NCBI RefSeq assembly: GCF_020042345.1
Contig: NZ_CP083387.1
Coordinates: 2,666,001 to 2,730,000 of the forward strand
From: Arachidicoccus terrestris
GTDB lineage: Bacteria; Bacteroidota; Bacteroidia; Chitinophagales; Chitinophagaceae
Length of the DNA: 64,000 nucleotides
Direction of reading: 5' to 3'
In this document: in pieces, positions 25,275-34,664 of the stretch
How positions within the stretch are numbered: the stretch's first letter is position 1
Layout: each line of letters begins with the position of its first letter
Translations under genes and position numbers: made by a program
The notes under the pieces: model-generated
What the model saw: the letters and a program-made list of their open reading frames with translations, nothing else
What the model was told of the DNA's origin: nothing
Database searches by the model: none

Positions 25275-27193
25275 CGACTGCCTTTGGCGAGCTCGATCAT
25301 AATGGATAGCTCGTCGGCCAGGTTCTGGCTGTTACCGTCAAAACCAACGGCTTTGAACCTGATCCTTCCTTCTTTATCCAAGACAAATTTAGTGGGGATA
25401 CCCGTAACTTCATAGGCGCTTATGGTTTCATACTGTTGCTTATTTTCAGCTTTGGGATTGTCTAATACGACATGGAAAGTATATTGGTTGTCGGCCATGA
25501 GTTTTTTAATCTCAGCTTTTCTTTCCTCCAGGGTCGGTTGACGTTCCCAGGTGTCGATGAATAAAAAGACTACATCAGGGTCGTCTTTATATTTATCCAG
25601 GGCCAATTGCATTCCGGGGAAGGACATTTTACACGGTCCGCACCAGGTCGCCCAAAAGTCAATGATCACTACTTTACCTTTTAAGGAGTCCAAGGCTACA
25701 GTTTTACCGTCCATATCTTTTAAATTAAAGCTATGACCAGGCATGTCGAGCATTGATTTTTTTATCTCGCCTCGTTTTTTTTCTAAGGCGACCGCCTCAA
25801 GCTTATCGTAATAGGCGGTAAAGCCACTGTCGGTATTGTTCACTTGCCGATAGGCTTCCGCCAACAGTTTTTTCATGTCCGCATTCCCGTGGCCGGCTTT
25901 TATCATCCCTGCCGCTTTGTCAAGCGCTGTTTCATCATCCTGATTGGCCAGTAGATATTGAACATACCTACCATTAATATCCGCGTCCGTATTCAATCCC
26001 TGGACGACTTTCTGCTGAATATCTAATGCGTCTTTTACTTTTCCCTGTTGAAAAAGCAAATAACCGTAGGTGTCGGCCACCATGCTATAATTGGACTGGC
26101 AGATTTTTTCCCAATCGGACTTGGTATAATAGGTCGGGCGGTCGTCTTCCATTTTAAGCGCCGCATCTACCGATTTTTTTGCCAGGATAACACCCAGGTC
26201 CAGGCTATCCTTGCTTTGCGCCTCAGCAATAGGCCAGGCCGCGGAATTGTATAAAGAAGAACGCATACTGTTGATTTGTACCTTGTCGGCATACTGCTGA
26301 AACTTATCTGCATCTTTTTCATCCCAGTATTTTTTAGCAACGATATAGTATACTTGTTGCGGGTTGAGGATGTCTTCCTGTTTGAGCTCCTTATACTTTT
26401 GCAGCAGGGCCTGGTAGGCGGCAATTATGGAATCAGCGCTTCTTTTCTTAAAGATTCCGCCCGCCTCATCTCTGGCTGCCACTAATCCGTGTGGATATAA
26501 GGCAAGCAGACTATCCTTATAATGGTGGATATTTTCCCGGTCAAAATTGGAGAGTAAGGTGTAAATTTTTATAAGAGAATCTTCTGGCGCTTTACGGGCG
26601 ATCATCTGCTCCCAGTTACTTTTAAGCCCGCCTAAAACAGTCACTCTATTGCTACTATACAGACCAGCCGTCAAATAGGCCTCCTTATAAACATCTTTTT
26701 GATCCGGATGTTGGGCAAATTCTTTTTCATAGAGCGTGACCGCTGTATCGTAATTTCTGTTAATGCCAAACAGGCCGGCCATATTGCCAAAAAAGGTTGC
26801 CTCAGAAGCGTAGGTGCCGAGGCTGGGCTGATTTTCTGTGTAGACATTATAGATATAGCCGTTACCATTATTCTTGTCTATGGTTTCTGCGTCTTTAAAA
26901 ACCAGGGCAAAAGCCTGCGCGGAATCCGGCAGGGTAAAGCTCCCGATCAGCTTCTCACCCATGGGCGCATGGCTAAGCTCCATCGCATAGATCCTGCTTT
27001 CCACACTGTAATAGAGAATGCTTTTCAGATCAGGGCTTTTTGAAAGCGGCCCTGTATACTGAAAGCCGATTCTGCGGTGCACTTTCGGGTAGTTCATGGA
27101 AAGTTCCAGGTGGCCACTATCTTGCGCCAATGCTGTAAGGGGAAGCAGGAAAAAAAGACCTGCAATAGCCCACAATAGTTTCAACTTCTGCAT
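25265..27193 (-). CDS. Exported TlpA-like thioredoxin-domain protein with TPR-like N-terminal region
   Basis: 642 residues. A Sec signal peptide (1-23, ending LTALAQ) precedes a long helical, TPR-like region (about 110-470; many [A/Y]-rich helix pairs). The C-terminal TlpA/AhpC-type thioredoxin fold (about 485-640) has the active site WATWCGPCKMSF. The cis-Pro region is EVTGIPTKFVLD. Such proteins act as periplasmic thiol-disulfide reductases. The position beside SCO and the oxidase genes would suit reduction of SCO, Cu-A or apocytochrome cysteines, but the large N-terminal region suggests a more specific partner. It is convergent with the oxidase assembly genes. Confidence 0.9.
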   Translation of the reverse strand: MQKLKLLWAIAGLFFLLPLTALAQDSGHLELSMNYPKVHRRIGFQYTGPLSKSPDLKSILYYSVESRIYAMELSHAPMGEKLIGSFTLPDSAQAFALVFKDAETIDKNNGNGYIYNVYTENQPSLGTYASEATFFGNMAGLFGINRNYDTAVTLYEKEFAQHPDQKDVYKEAYLTAGLYSSNRVTVLGGLKSNWEQMIARKAPEDSLIKIYTLLSNFDRENIHHYKDSLLALYPHGLVAARDEAGGIFKKRSADSIIAAYQALLQKYKELKQEDILNPQQVYYIVAKKYWDEKDADKFQQYADKVQINSMRSSLYNSAAWPIAEAQSKDSLDLGVILAKKSVDAALKMEDDRPTYYTKSDWEKICQSNYSMVADTYGYLLFQQGKVKDALDIQQKVVQGLNTDADINGRYVQYLLANQDDETALDKAAGMIKAGHGNADMKKLLAEAYRQVNNTDSGFTAYYDKLEAVALEKKRGEIKKSMLDMPGHSFNLKDMDGKTVALDSLKGKVVIIDFWATWCGPCKMSFPGMQLALDKYKDDPDVVFLFIDTWERQPTLEERKAEIKKLMADNQYTFHVVLDNPKAENKQQYETISAYEVTGIPTKFVLDKEGRIRFKAVGFDGNSQNLADELSIMIELAKGSRQE

Positions 27194-27338
27194 ATTACCG
27201 AATTAAGAGTTTTAGTTATAACATCATCCGCGCTACATAGCAATTACATCGCAAGTAGGTATAAGCAAGTTAAGTAATTAACGGGGCTTTATGAAAAAAT
27301 ATTCCGGCGAAATCGGGCTTTCTGTTAGCTGGCTATTT

Positions 27339-28094
27339 TTATTTGACCGATGTTTCAACAGAAACAGAGCCTTTATAGTTTTTAAAAAGGCTGTGCCATT
27401 GTAGTTTAAGTACACCCATAATGCCTTCTTTAATAATGCCTTTACTCATTTTACTGGCGCCAAAAGTCCTGTCTTTAAAGGTAATAGGAACTTCTATTAT
27501 TTTGAAGCCCAATTTCCAGGACGCAAACTTCATTTCTACCTGGAAGGCATATCCAACAAATTTGATAGCATCGAAATTTATTGAGGAAAGCACTTCATTT
27601 CGATAGCAGACAAAACCGGCAGTCGGATCACCTACCGGCATCCAAGTAATGATCCTGGTGTATAAGGCGCCTCCTTTAGAGTATATTCTGCGGTCCAATG
27701 GCCAATTCTGAATGGCACCCCCTTTGACATAACGACTGCCAATGGCGACATCCGCTCCTCCTGTTTTACAGGCCAGATATAACCTTTCAAGATCATCAGG
27801 GTTATGGGAAAAATCGGCATCCATTTCAAAGACAAACTGATATTCCCGTTGGATAGCCCATTTAAATCCATGGATATAAGCCGTCCCGAGACCTAGTTTG
27901 CCGCTACGTTCCTCTAAAAAGAGCTGCTCAGGATAGTTTTGCATTAATTCTTTGACAATCAAAGCTGTTCCATCCGGAGATCCATCATCTATAACGAGTA
28001 TGTGGTAGTTCAGGTTGAGTGAAAATACATAACGGACAATCGCTGCTATATTCTCCTTTTCATTATATGTGGGTATGATAACAAGTTTCTCCAA
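27339..28094 (-). CDS. Polyprenol-phosphate mannosyltransferase-like glycosyltransferase (GT2)
   Basis: 251 residues. GT-A fold with the N-terminal VIIPTYNEKENI, the nucleotide-sugar DDGSPDGT, the metal-binding EMDADFSHNPDDL (DxD), and GSRYVKGGAIQNWPLDRR. The C-terminal segment VPITFKDRTFGASKMS is the usual ending of dolichol/polyprenol monophosphate mannose synthases without a membrane domain. It would make polyprenyl-phosphate-mannose (or a similar sugar) for periplasmic glycosylation. The start is a Met in the 28094 frame (MEKLVIIPTYNE). Confidence 0.92.
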   Translation of the reverse strand: MEKLVIIPTYNEKENIAAIVRYVFSLNLNYHILVIDDGSPDGTALIVKELMQNYPEQLFLEERSGKLGLGTAYIHGFKWAIQREYQFVFEMDADFSHNPDDLERLYLACKTGGADVAIGSRYVKGGAIQNWPLDRRIYSKGGALYTRIITWMPVGDPTAGFVCYRNEVLSSINFDAIKFVGYAFQVEMKFASWKLGFKIIEVPITFKDRTFGASKMSKGIIKEGIMGVLKLQWHSLFKNYKGSVSVETSVK

Positions 28095-28165
28095 AAAAAC
28101 GGTAATTTAAGGCTCAAAATAAGGATTAAAAATATATCTCCGAGGCTTTTTATGTTAAAGACGAT

Positions 28166-28936
28166 TTATTTTTTATTGGGAAATACTTGTTGAAATATCT
28201 CTGAGATAACCTGTTTGGTATGCAATGGGAAGTCTCCGCGCATCATCCAGTCATAATATTGCGGTTCTTCCTTAAATATAATATGGGCAGCTTTTCCTTT
28301 ATATTTTCCAAAATTAAAGATAATTTCTTCGCCTTTAAAGACAAACCGGCGTGCCATGTCGACAATTTTGTCCTCGCCGGTAAATTGCAAAATGCTGTTC
28401 ATGGTGTGGCCAATGGCCGGATATTTATCGATCTGAGCCTGTAATACCTCCCAGGTAGCTTCCACGTCAGCTGTAGCTGTATGAGCATCTTCCAGGGATT
28501 TTTGACAGTAAAACTGATAAGCAGCGCTAAGTGTCCGGGGCTCCATTTTATGATAGATTTTCTGGACATCTAACAGTCTTCGGTTAGACATCGAAAAAGG
28601 AACACCTGCCCTCAAGAATTCTTCTACCAATAAGGGGACATCGAACCGGTTAGAATTATAGCCTCCCAGATCGCAGTTCTCCAAAAAAACGGCCACTTCA
28701 GTAGCGATATCCTTAAAGCTCGGAGCATCCCTGACCATTTCGTCTGTAATACCATGGATGTCGGAAGATTCTTTCGGAATAGAGATCCCAGGATGTACCA
28801 GCCTGCGAAAACGTGCTTTTTCCCCATCCGGATTAATCCGTATGATCGCCAGTTCGACGATCCTGTCGGTAGCGGGGTTAATGCCTGTGGACTCAATGTC
28901 AAAAAATGCCAGCGGCTGGGTGAGTTCTATATTCAT
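28166..28936 (-). CDS. 3'-5' exonuclease, DnaQ/PolC epsilon-like
   Basis: 256 residues. The DEDDh-type fold covers residues 8-170: Exo I LAFFDIESTGINPATD, Exo II LGGYNSNRFDVPLLVEEF, and Exo III with EDAHTATADVEATWEVL (catalytic His and Asp). The last 80 residues (FNFGKYKGKAAHIIFKEEPQYYDWMM) form the small SSB/GKYKG-type tail found in Bacteroidota exonucleases of this group. It may be a proofreading or repair exonuclease; the exact partner polymerase is not evident. It sits 71 bases upstream of the glycosyltransferase on the same strand. Confidence 0.9.
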   Translation of the reverse strand: MNIELTQPLAFFDIESTGINPATDRIVELAIIRINPDGEKARFRRLVHPGISIPKESSDIHGITDEMVRDAPSFKDIATEVAVFLENCDLGGYNSNRFDVPLLVEEFLRAGVPFSMSNRRLLDVQKIYHKMEPRTLSAAYQFYCQKSLEDAHTATADVEATWEVLQAQIDKYPAIGHTMNSILQFTGEDKIVDMARRFVFKGEEIIFNFGKYKGKAAHIIFKEEPQYYDWMMRGDFPLHTKQVISEIFQQVFPNKK

Positions 28937-29033
28937 GCCTTAAGTATTGGATTAGATTAATATCAGGGGTGAAAGATAACACGTTTTTAAATAGGTGCGA
29001 CTTGTTTGATTTATGTTTTAAACTACTATTGAA

Positions 29034-30407
29034 TCAATTTTGCTGTTTGATGGCCTTTCCAATCCAGTTTTGAAGGTCCAGACCATCATAGTTACCACTG
29101 CTCATGAGTAGTATATTGACGTTGTTCAAAGGAGTAGACCTTAATATGCTTTCCAGCGAGTCTTTATCGTGGACGACTTTTAATCCGGGTTTAGCAAAGC
29201 CTTTTTCTACAGCACTCGGTGGTAATGGGGCCATTTTTTTCATTTCCAATGCATGAGGGGTGTAAAAAACGATAGCCTCGTCGGCAGGGTCCATGGCTCC
29301 ATTGTATTGATCCATAAATGCAGTGTTCAGGCTGCTGTAGGTATGTAACTCCAGTACAGCCACCAGTTTTCTTCCCGGAAATTGTTGTTTTACGGCTTCG
29401 ATAGTTGCTTTTACCTTGCTGGGGGCATGTGCAAAGTCCCTGAAAATACTAATGTTTTGATCCGGGTTCTGAAAAAGCAGTTCCAATCTTTTGGCTGCCC
29501 CGCTGAATCCGGCGGCAGCCTGCAGTATTTGCCCGGCTGTCAACCCAAGGGCTCTGCAAACCAAAAATGCGGCGTGCAGGTTGAGCAGGTTATGATCTCC
29601 GAAAACCTGCAATGCAGTTTTAACACCTTCCAATTCCACATAGGTAGTGCCGTTTCGAATCTCATGGTCAGGAATATTATATGCAGTGAACCGGATATCT
29701 GTTCTGTTTTCTTTTTCCACCAATTCTTTCAGTACCGGGTCAGACGCGTTATAGATTAATATGCCGCCGGGTTCAATGCGTTGGATGAAAATCCGAAACT
29801 GCTCCAGATAGAAGTCAAAGGTGGGAAATACGTTAATATGATCCCAGGCAATACCCGTAATTACCGCGATATGCGGATAGAGAAAGTGGAACTTAGGGAC
29901 AGGCTTTAAGGCGCTGGCCGGGTATTCATCCGCTTCTGCTACGAGAATGGGAGCATCTGTTATCTGTACACTCTGATCAAATCCCTGTAATCTGGCGCCC
30001 ACCAGGTAGCCAAATGCTTTTTTCGCCTGTGAGAGAATATGCATAACCATCGCTGTTGTCGATGTTTTTCCGTGACTTCCTCCGATAGCCACACGCGTCT
30101 TTTTTTTGCTTTCCTGATAGATATACTCAGGGAAGGAATAAATGGTTAACCCCAGCTGCTGAGCTTTTACCAGTTCAGGGTTGTCCTTCCGGGCATGCAT
30201 TCCCACTATCACGGCATCCAGCTCAGGAAGGATGTTAGCCGTATCCCATCCCATTTTAGCAGGCAGCAAGCCTACAGTTGCTAATACAGATTTGGCCGGA
30301 TCAAAAATCTCATCATCAGAGCCGGTGATCTGATATCCTTTTTTCTGAAGGGCGATGGCCAGCTGATGCATCACACTTCCTCCTATAGATATAAAATGAA
30401 TCCTCAT
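29034..30407 (-). CDS. mpl: UDP-N-acetylmuramate:tripeptide ligase Mpl
   Basis: 457 residues. Mur-ligase family with the N-terminal Rossmann domain (MRIHFISIGGSVMHQLAIAL), the ATP loop GGSHGKTSTTAMVM, the central ATPase domain with EADEYPAS and GIAWDHINVFP, and the C-terminal domain with DFAHAPSKVKATIEAV. The HGKTST and DH motifs and the GMHARKDNPEL segment set Mpl apart from MurC. It reattaches recycled L-Ala-gamma-D-Glu-mDAP tripeptide to UDP-MurNAc. ATG 30407 is preferred to ATG 30434 because family members begin MRIHFI. Confidence 0.94.
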   Translation of the reverse strand: MRIHFISIGGSVMHQLAIALQKKGYQITGSDDEIFDPAKSVLATVGLLPAKMGWDTANILPELDAVIVGMHARKDNPELVKAQQLGLTIYSFPEYIYQESKKKTRVAIGGSHGKTSTTAMVMHILSQAKKAFGYLVGARLQGFDQSVQITDAPILVAEADEYPASALKPVPKFHFLYPHIAVITGIAWDHINVFPTFDFYLEQFRIFIQRIEPGGILIYNASDPVLKELVEKENRTDIRFTAYNIPDHEIRNGTTYVELEGVKTALQVFGDHNLLNLHAAFLVCRALGLTAGQILQAAAGFSGAAKRLELLFQNPDQNISIFRDFAHAPSKVKATIEAVKQQFPGRKLVAVLELHTYSSLNTAFMDQYNGAMDPADEAIVFYTPHALEMKKMAPLPPSAVEKGFAKPGLKVVHDKDSLESILRSTPLNNVNILLMSSGNYDGLDLQNWIGKAIKQQN

Positions 30408-30623
30408 GCTATTGAAATTGTTTTCAAAGGTCATTAAAAATTAAATCTGATAGATAAAAATAAGCAAAATATTAATCAAGGAGGTGCCCCTGTGTCCGGT
30501 ATGACTGGTAATCTGTTTGAATCGGGCTTGCCGGAGAGATGAAAGTAGCCCGTTACTTGATATTCGGGAAGTTTTGCCAACTCATGAGGAATTCCGGATA
30601 ACAGCAGCGGTGACGCTTTCTGG

Positions 30624-30631
30624 TACTTTTG
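30624..30631 (+). promoter_or_regulatory. -7 element before the spondin-domain lipoprotein gene
   Basis: TACTTTTG matches TAnnTTTG and ends 24 bases before the ATG at 30656. No good -33 TTG lies at the usual distance. It supports ATG 30656 over a TTG start at 30629, which would overlap the promoter. Confidence 0.4.
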
Positions 30632-30655
30632 CTTTATAAACTTAAAGTATTATTT

Positions 30656-31957
30656 ATGAAACATAAGCATTTACTCTGGCTTTCAGTAGCAGCGATTCCA
30701 ATGATAATGGCAAGTTGTGACAAAGATGACAATTCATCGGGTTCATCATCCGCTACAAAGATCACTATTGAGAATGTACTGGATTCAAAGCCACTGGTTG
30801 AATCGGGAACTTTTAAAAATGACGGCAATGTACCCCTTATTATGCCCGGTCATTCGGTATCGTTTAAATTTTCCGCAGCTAAAGGGCAGGCATTAAGCTT
30901 CGCCACTATGTACGGTTGGTCAAATGATCTGTTTTTCGCGCCTGGCAATCCGGGGATTCAGGTCTATAAGAGTGACGGAACGCCCATTGAAGGCGACGTG
31001 TCGGCGCAGATTAAACTCTGGGACAATGGTACACGTATCAATGAAAAACCCGGCGAAGATCTAATTCATCCCGGCGTTGCCGAATCTGCCCCTCAAAATA
31101 TTATGGAAGTAAAGGGCAAGGACGCGCAGGGGAATACCTACGTCGCCGCCTCGGATTTAATGAAAGTGTCTCTGCATTACGAGGGGAATTCTATGTTTAC
31201 GGTTACCATCGATAATACTTCTGGCTCTACTGCCAATCCAACGCCCTTTAGCCCGGGTGTCTGGGCTGTTTCCTACATCGCGGGCGGGGAATTGCTTGAC
31301 CCGCATCCACTCTTTGAGGAAGGGAAACCGACGGCCAATGGATTGACTAAGATCGCAGAAATGGGCGAGAATGCGCAATTGGCTAGTTATATAACAAGTC
31401 AGACGGGCATCTTTACCCCCTTATCTCCAGTGTTAGTGGTGGTGTATAACGGGATAGACAATCCTTTGTATAAGGCGGGAGAAAAGGATCCTGGTCATGG
31501 TTTGAAAGATATCGCGCAAAAAGGTGACGCCTCGAAGCTTGCAGCCTATCTAAAAACCGTTACAGGTGTTAAGGCAGTGTATGTACTGCCGGCCGCTGAG
31601 ACAACTGTGCTGTTACCCAAAGTGGGAGAACAGGCGGGAAGCTCAGTATCTCAGGAATTAAAAGTGGCCAAAGGTGATAAGGTTGCTGTCGCAACCATGT
31701 ATGGTTTTTCCAATGACTGGTTTTTCGCGACAAGTGAACAAGGTATTGATGCAACTAAAAAAGGCGATGTTTCTTTCTCCACTGTGTTATATGATGACGG
31801 TACAGCGGTTAACCAGTTTCCCGGCGCCGGTATCACTCAATTTAACTTAGCAGGGACGCCTTTAGAAGAAAGCAAGGCAATAGAAGCCGTTCCTAATCCC
31901 AATGCTTTTACAACACTTCCCGATATTAACAATATTATCAAAGTAACGCTTGATTAA
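30656..31957 (+). CDS. Lipoprotein with two spondin-N domains
   Basis: 433 residues from ATG 30656. Lipoprotein signal with lipobox MASC (MKHKHLLWLSVAAIPMIMASCDKDD), then an Asp/Ser-rich spacer. Two related domains carry the same signature: FATMYGWSNDLFFAP near residue 90 and VATMYGFSNDWFFAT near 350, each followed by LWDNGTRINEKPG or LYDDGTAVNQFPG. This is the spondin_N repeat, known in bacteria from secreted or surface proteins. Function is unknown. It opens the plus-strand redox cluster; the next gene starts 40 bases after its stop. Confidence 0.85.
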   Translation: MKHKHLLWLSVAAIPMIMASCDKDDNSSGSSSATKITIENVLDSKPLVESGTFKNDGNVPLIMPGHSVSFKFSAAKGQALSFATMYGWSNDLFFAPGNPGIQVYKSDGTPIEGDVSAQIKLWDNGTRINEKPGEDLIHPGVAESAPQNIMEVKGKDAQGNTYVAASDLMKVSLHYEGNSMFTVTIDNTSGSTANPTPFSPGVWAVSYIAGGELLDPHPLFEEGKPTANGLTKIAEMGENAQLASYITSQTGIFTPLSPVLVVVYNGIDNPLYKAGEKDPGHGLKDIAQKGDASKLAAYLKTVTGVKAVYVLPAAETTVLLPKVGEQAGSSVSQELKVAKGDKVAVATMYGFSNDWFFATSEQGIDATKKGDVSFSTVLYDDGTAVNQFPGAGITQFNLAGTPLEESKAIEAVPNPNAFTTLPDINNIIKVTLD

Positions 31958-31996
31958 AATTACGCAATACATTCATCGAATATAAAGAAGAAGACT

Positions 31997-32539
31997 ATGG
32001 AAACAAATACTTTCAGTGTACTCAAAAAAGAAGACGTATCGCCAAAAAACCAATTGATATTTGATCAGCTAAAAAAGCAATATGGCGCTGTGCCGAATCT
32101 TTATACAACGCTGGCCTATTCGGAAAATGCCTTAGAAGCATACACCCGGCTCGAGTCTGCTAAATTAGCTTTCACTCCTAAAGAGATAGAAGCAGTGAAT
32201 CTGGTCGTCAGCGAAGTGAATCAATGCATCTATTGCCTCAGTGCTCACACAATGGTGGCGAAAAGCACGGGCTTTTCTGAGGCCGAGACCATTGAGATCA
32301 GGTCCGGTAATGCCAGCTTCGATCCTAAACTGAATACACTTGTCAGGTTGGCTAAGGAGCTGACGGATAAAAGGCGCGTTGAAAACGAAGTGCTACTGCA
32401 TGCCTTTTATACAGCAGGATATACGAGAGAACAGCTTGTGGATCTGATCATTCTGGTTGGAGACCGGACAATCAGTAATATACTCCACGCCGTGACTAAA
32501 GTGCCGGTGGAGTTTCCGCTTGCAAAACAGCTGGATTAA
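31997..32539 (+). CDS. Carboxymuconolactone decarboxylase/AhpD-like alkylhydroperoxidase
   Basis: 180 residues, all-helical. The active-site motif is NQCIYCLSAHTMVAK (CxxC followed by the proton-relay His four residues on), preceded by the Glu-rich helix FTPKEIEAVNLVVSEV. This is the uncharacterised peroxidase-related AhpD type. It may reduce hydroperoxides or act as a thiol adaptor. There is no signal peptide, unlike its neighbours. A diverged paralogue that has lost the first cysteine lies at 35537-36097. Confidence 0.9.
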   Translation: METNTFSVLKKEDVSPKNQLIFDQLKKQYGAVPNLYTTLAYSENALEAYTRLESAKLAFTPKEIEAVNLVVSEVNQCIYCLSAHTMVAKSTGFSEAETIEIRSGNASFDPKLNTLVRLAKELTDKRRVENEVLLHAFYTAGYTREQLVDLIILVGDRTISNILHAVTKVPVEFPLAKQLD

Positions 32540-32576
32540 CAGTAGGTGATTTTGTCGGTTAAGCATACAGATAATT

Positions 32577-32625
32577 GACACGAACCACTCTGGCGGTCCA
32601 GTGACCGGCCATAGTGGTTCATGTC
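32577..32625 (+). terminator. Hairpin between the AhpD-like gene and the peroxiredoxin gene
   Basis: GACACGAACCACT pairs with AGTGGTTCATGTC (one G-U), and the stem continues inward through TGGC/GCCA and GGTC/GACC around a CAGT loop. A T-rich stretch (ATTTTTTAG) follows 14 bases later. It may be a partial terminator or an mRNA-processing site within the cluster. Confidence 0.55.
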
Positions 32626-32661
32626 AATGGTTAACGGTATTTTTTAGTTTAAAATTTTAAT

Positions 32662-33369
32662 ATGAAATGTCTGATAACTGAAAGAGGCGGCGGCATATTA
32701 GTCGTCTTATTAATGTTCATGGCTACACCCCATCTGCTTCGTGCGCAAAGTAGTATGCATAAAATGCCCCCGATGACAGATAGAACAGTTCAGGCAGGCA
32801 GCCGTCTGGTGAAAGATGCCATGGTGGTACAACGGCCGGAAGATATCAGTCCGCTGCTGATCGGAGAGAAAGTGCCGAAGGCCACCTTAACCGATATGGC
32901 TGGTAAAAAATATGATCTGAATAAGGCAATCGCAATGCAGCCGACGATCCTGGTGTTTTACAGAGGGGGCTGGTGCCCTTATTGTTCAAAACAATTATCG
33001 GGGTTGCAGCAGCTGCTGCCTGAACTTAAGCAAATGGGGTATCAGTTGTTAGCGGTCAGCACAGACAAACCCGAGGGATTGGCCGGCTCGGCAGAAAAAC
33101 AGCAGTTAGACTATACCTTACTGTCAGATGCCGACCTTTCACTGTCAAAACAATTTGGCATCGCCTATAAAGCACCAGAGGATTATTGGAAAATGCTGCC
33201 CGAAACGACCGGCGGTCAAGATAAGGACCTCTTACTTCCGGTTCCTTCGGTATTTATTTTGGACAGAAAGGGCGTGATACAGTTTGAATACATTAATCCC
33301 GATTTTCGCCAGCGGTTGAACCCGGCTTTATTAAAAGCCGTCGCTACAAGTCTTAAATCAACGCTATAA
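32662..33369 (+). CDS. Exported peroxiredoxin-like (AhpC/TSA) protein
   Basis: 235 residues. A signal peptide (about 1-29, ending RAQ) comes first. The redoxin domain covers residues 70-230 with the peroxidatic segment FYRGGWCPYCSKQLSG. Cys-Pro-Tyr-Cys is unusual beside the canonical Prx PxxxTxxC and resembles the PRX-like2/thioredoxin-like group. The DADLSLSKQFGIAYKAP and the ending VPSVFILDRKGVIQFEYI are typical. It probably reduces peroxides in the periplasm, with electrons from the exported thioredoxin encoded 12 bases downstream. Confidence 0.88.
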   Translation: MKCLITERGGGILVVLLMFMATPHLLRAQSSMHKMPPMTDRTVQAGSRLVKDAMVVQRPEDISPLLIGEKVPKATLTDMAGKKYDLNKAIAMQPTILVFYRGGWCPYCSKQLSGLQQLLPELKQMGYQLLAVSTDKPEGLAGSAEKQQLDYTLLSDADLSLSKQFGIAYKAPEDYWKMLPETTGGQDKDLLLPVPSVFILDRKGVIQFEYINPDFRQRLNPALLKAVATSLKSTL

Positions 33370-33381
33370 TTTTGACCTTCT

Positions 33382-33840
33382 ATGCGCATTCTCATCGGTG
33401 TTTCGCTTATTTGTCTGTTTCTGACTTTTGTCATTGCCGGTCTGGGGCTTAAACATGGCCTATTTGCACAGACGGCTCTACCCGGAAAAGAGATCAGGTT
33501 TACAAAAGGAGCCTGGACGGATATTATACAAAAAGCAAAAAAAAGTCATAAATATATTTTTGTAGATGTATCGGCAAGTTGGTGCTTACCCTGCCGGCAA
33601 CTGGAAATGGAGAGTTTTAGAGATTCAGCAGTTGCGGCTTATTATAACGATCACTTTATCAGTTTTGCTATAGATGCAGAAAAAGGAAGCGGTATTGAAC
33701 TGGCAGATCGTTGGAAAATCGCCGCCTATCCGACACTTTTATATTTTACACCAGACGGACGGATGGTCATGCGTCAAACAGGATTTGTGGACAGTAAAAG
33801 ACTGTTGGATCTGAGTAAACAGGCGCTTTCAAGGAACTAA
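33382..33840 (+). CDS. Exported thioredoxin-like protein
   Basis: 152 residues. An N-terminal hydrophobic signal or anchor (MRILIGVSLICLFLTFVIAGL) precedes a thioredoxin fold of the DsbD-gamma/thioredoxin_7 type. The active site is VSASWCLPCRQLEMESF and the cis-Pro region is AAYPTLLYFTPDG. It starts 12 bases after the peroxiredoxin stop, which suggests one transcript. A periplasmic electron donor for the peroxiredoxin and the MsrA/MsrB lipoproteins downstream is a reasonable inference; no DsbD-like membrane partner is encoded in the window. Confidence 0.88.
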   Translation: MRILIGVSLICLFLTFVIAGLGLKHGLFAQTALPGKEIRFTKGAWTDIIQKAKKSHKYIFVDVSASWCLPCRQLEMESFRDSAVAAYYNDHFISFAIDAEKGSGIELADRWKIAAYPTLLYFTPDGRMVMRQTGFVDSKRLLDLSKQALSRN

Positions 33841-33864
33841 CCGATCATTAAAAATTAAATAATT

Positions 33865-34629
33865 ATGAACACCTGGCATTTAAAGGATAAAAAGGCATTG
33901 GTTACCGGCGGCTCAAAAGGGATTGGTCGTGCGGTTGTAGATGAACTCCTGCACCTCGGTGCCGAAGTGTTATTTATTGCCCGTGATCAGGATGAAGTTA
34001 TCACCCGGGTCGACAGCTACAGAGCGTCCGGGTTAAAGGCGCAGGGTATCCAGGCAGATGTTAACGATCCGGAGGACAGAGCGGTTGTTGCCAGATGGGT
34101 ACAGCAACATTGGGGTAAGCTCGATGTTCTGGTAAACAATGCCGGTCTGAATATAAGAAAGCCCAGTGTAGCATACACGGCCGCTGAATATCAAAAAGTG
34201 GTGGACACGGACCTGATCGCTCCTTTTGAAATGTGCCGTTTATTGTACGATTTGTTAATTATCCCCAAAAACTCAGCCATTATAAATATTGCGTCTGTAG
34301 CCGGCATGATGGATGCTCAAACCGGGGCGCCATATGGAATGGCGAAATCAGGATTGATTCAAATGAGCAGAAACCTGGCAGTAGAATGGGCGTCTTCGAA
34401 GGTACGGGTGAATACCGTCTCTCCCTGGTTCACAAGAACACCGGCTACTGCAGGTGTTTTATCCAATCCTGAAATGGAAAAAGCGATTATCTCCAGGACA
34501 CCGGCCGGAAGGGTCGCGGAACCAGCTGAAGTGGCTGCAGCTGTGGCATTTTTGGCCATGGACAAGGCTTCTTATATCACCGGACAGCATTTCGTAGTCG
34601 ACGGCGGTGCGACCAGTAGAATACTGTAA
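33865..34629 (+). CDS. Short-chain dehydrogenase/reductase (tropinone-reductase-like)
   Basis: 254 residues. Classical SDR: TGGSKGIGRA (residues 16-25), VNNAGLNIRKPS, the catalytic Ser in INIASVAGM, YGMAKSG (Tyr-x3-Lys), and VNTVSPWFTRTP. The C-terminal YITGQHFVVDGGATSRIL is standard. NAD(P)-dependent oxidation or reduction of a small ketone or alcohol; the substrate is unknown. It is in the middle of the redox cluster, 24 bases after the thioredoxin gene. Confidence 0.92.
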   Translation: MNTWHLKDKKALVTGGSKGIGRAVVDELLHLGAEVLFIARDQDEVITRVDSYRASGLKAQGIQADVNDPEDRAVVARWVQQHWGKLDVLVNNAGLNIRKPSVAYTAAEYQKVVDTDLIAPFEMCRLLYDLLIIPKNSAIINIASVAGMMDAQTGAPYGMAKSGLIQMSRNLAVEWASSKVRVNTVSPWFTRTPATAGVLSNPEMEKAIISRTPAGRVAEPAEVAAAVAFLAMDKASYITGQHFVVDGGATSRIL

Positions 34630-34664
34630 ATTGCATGATGCCATTTAATTGTAACCTTTGAAAT

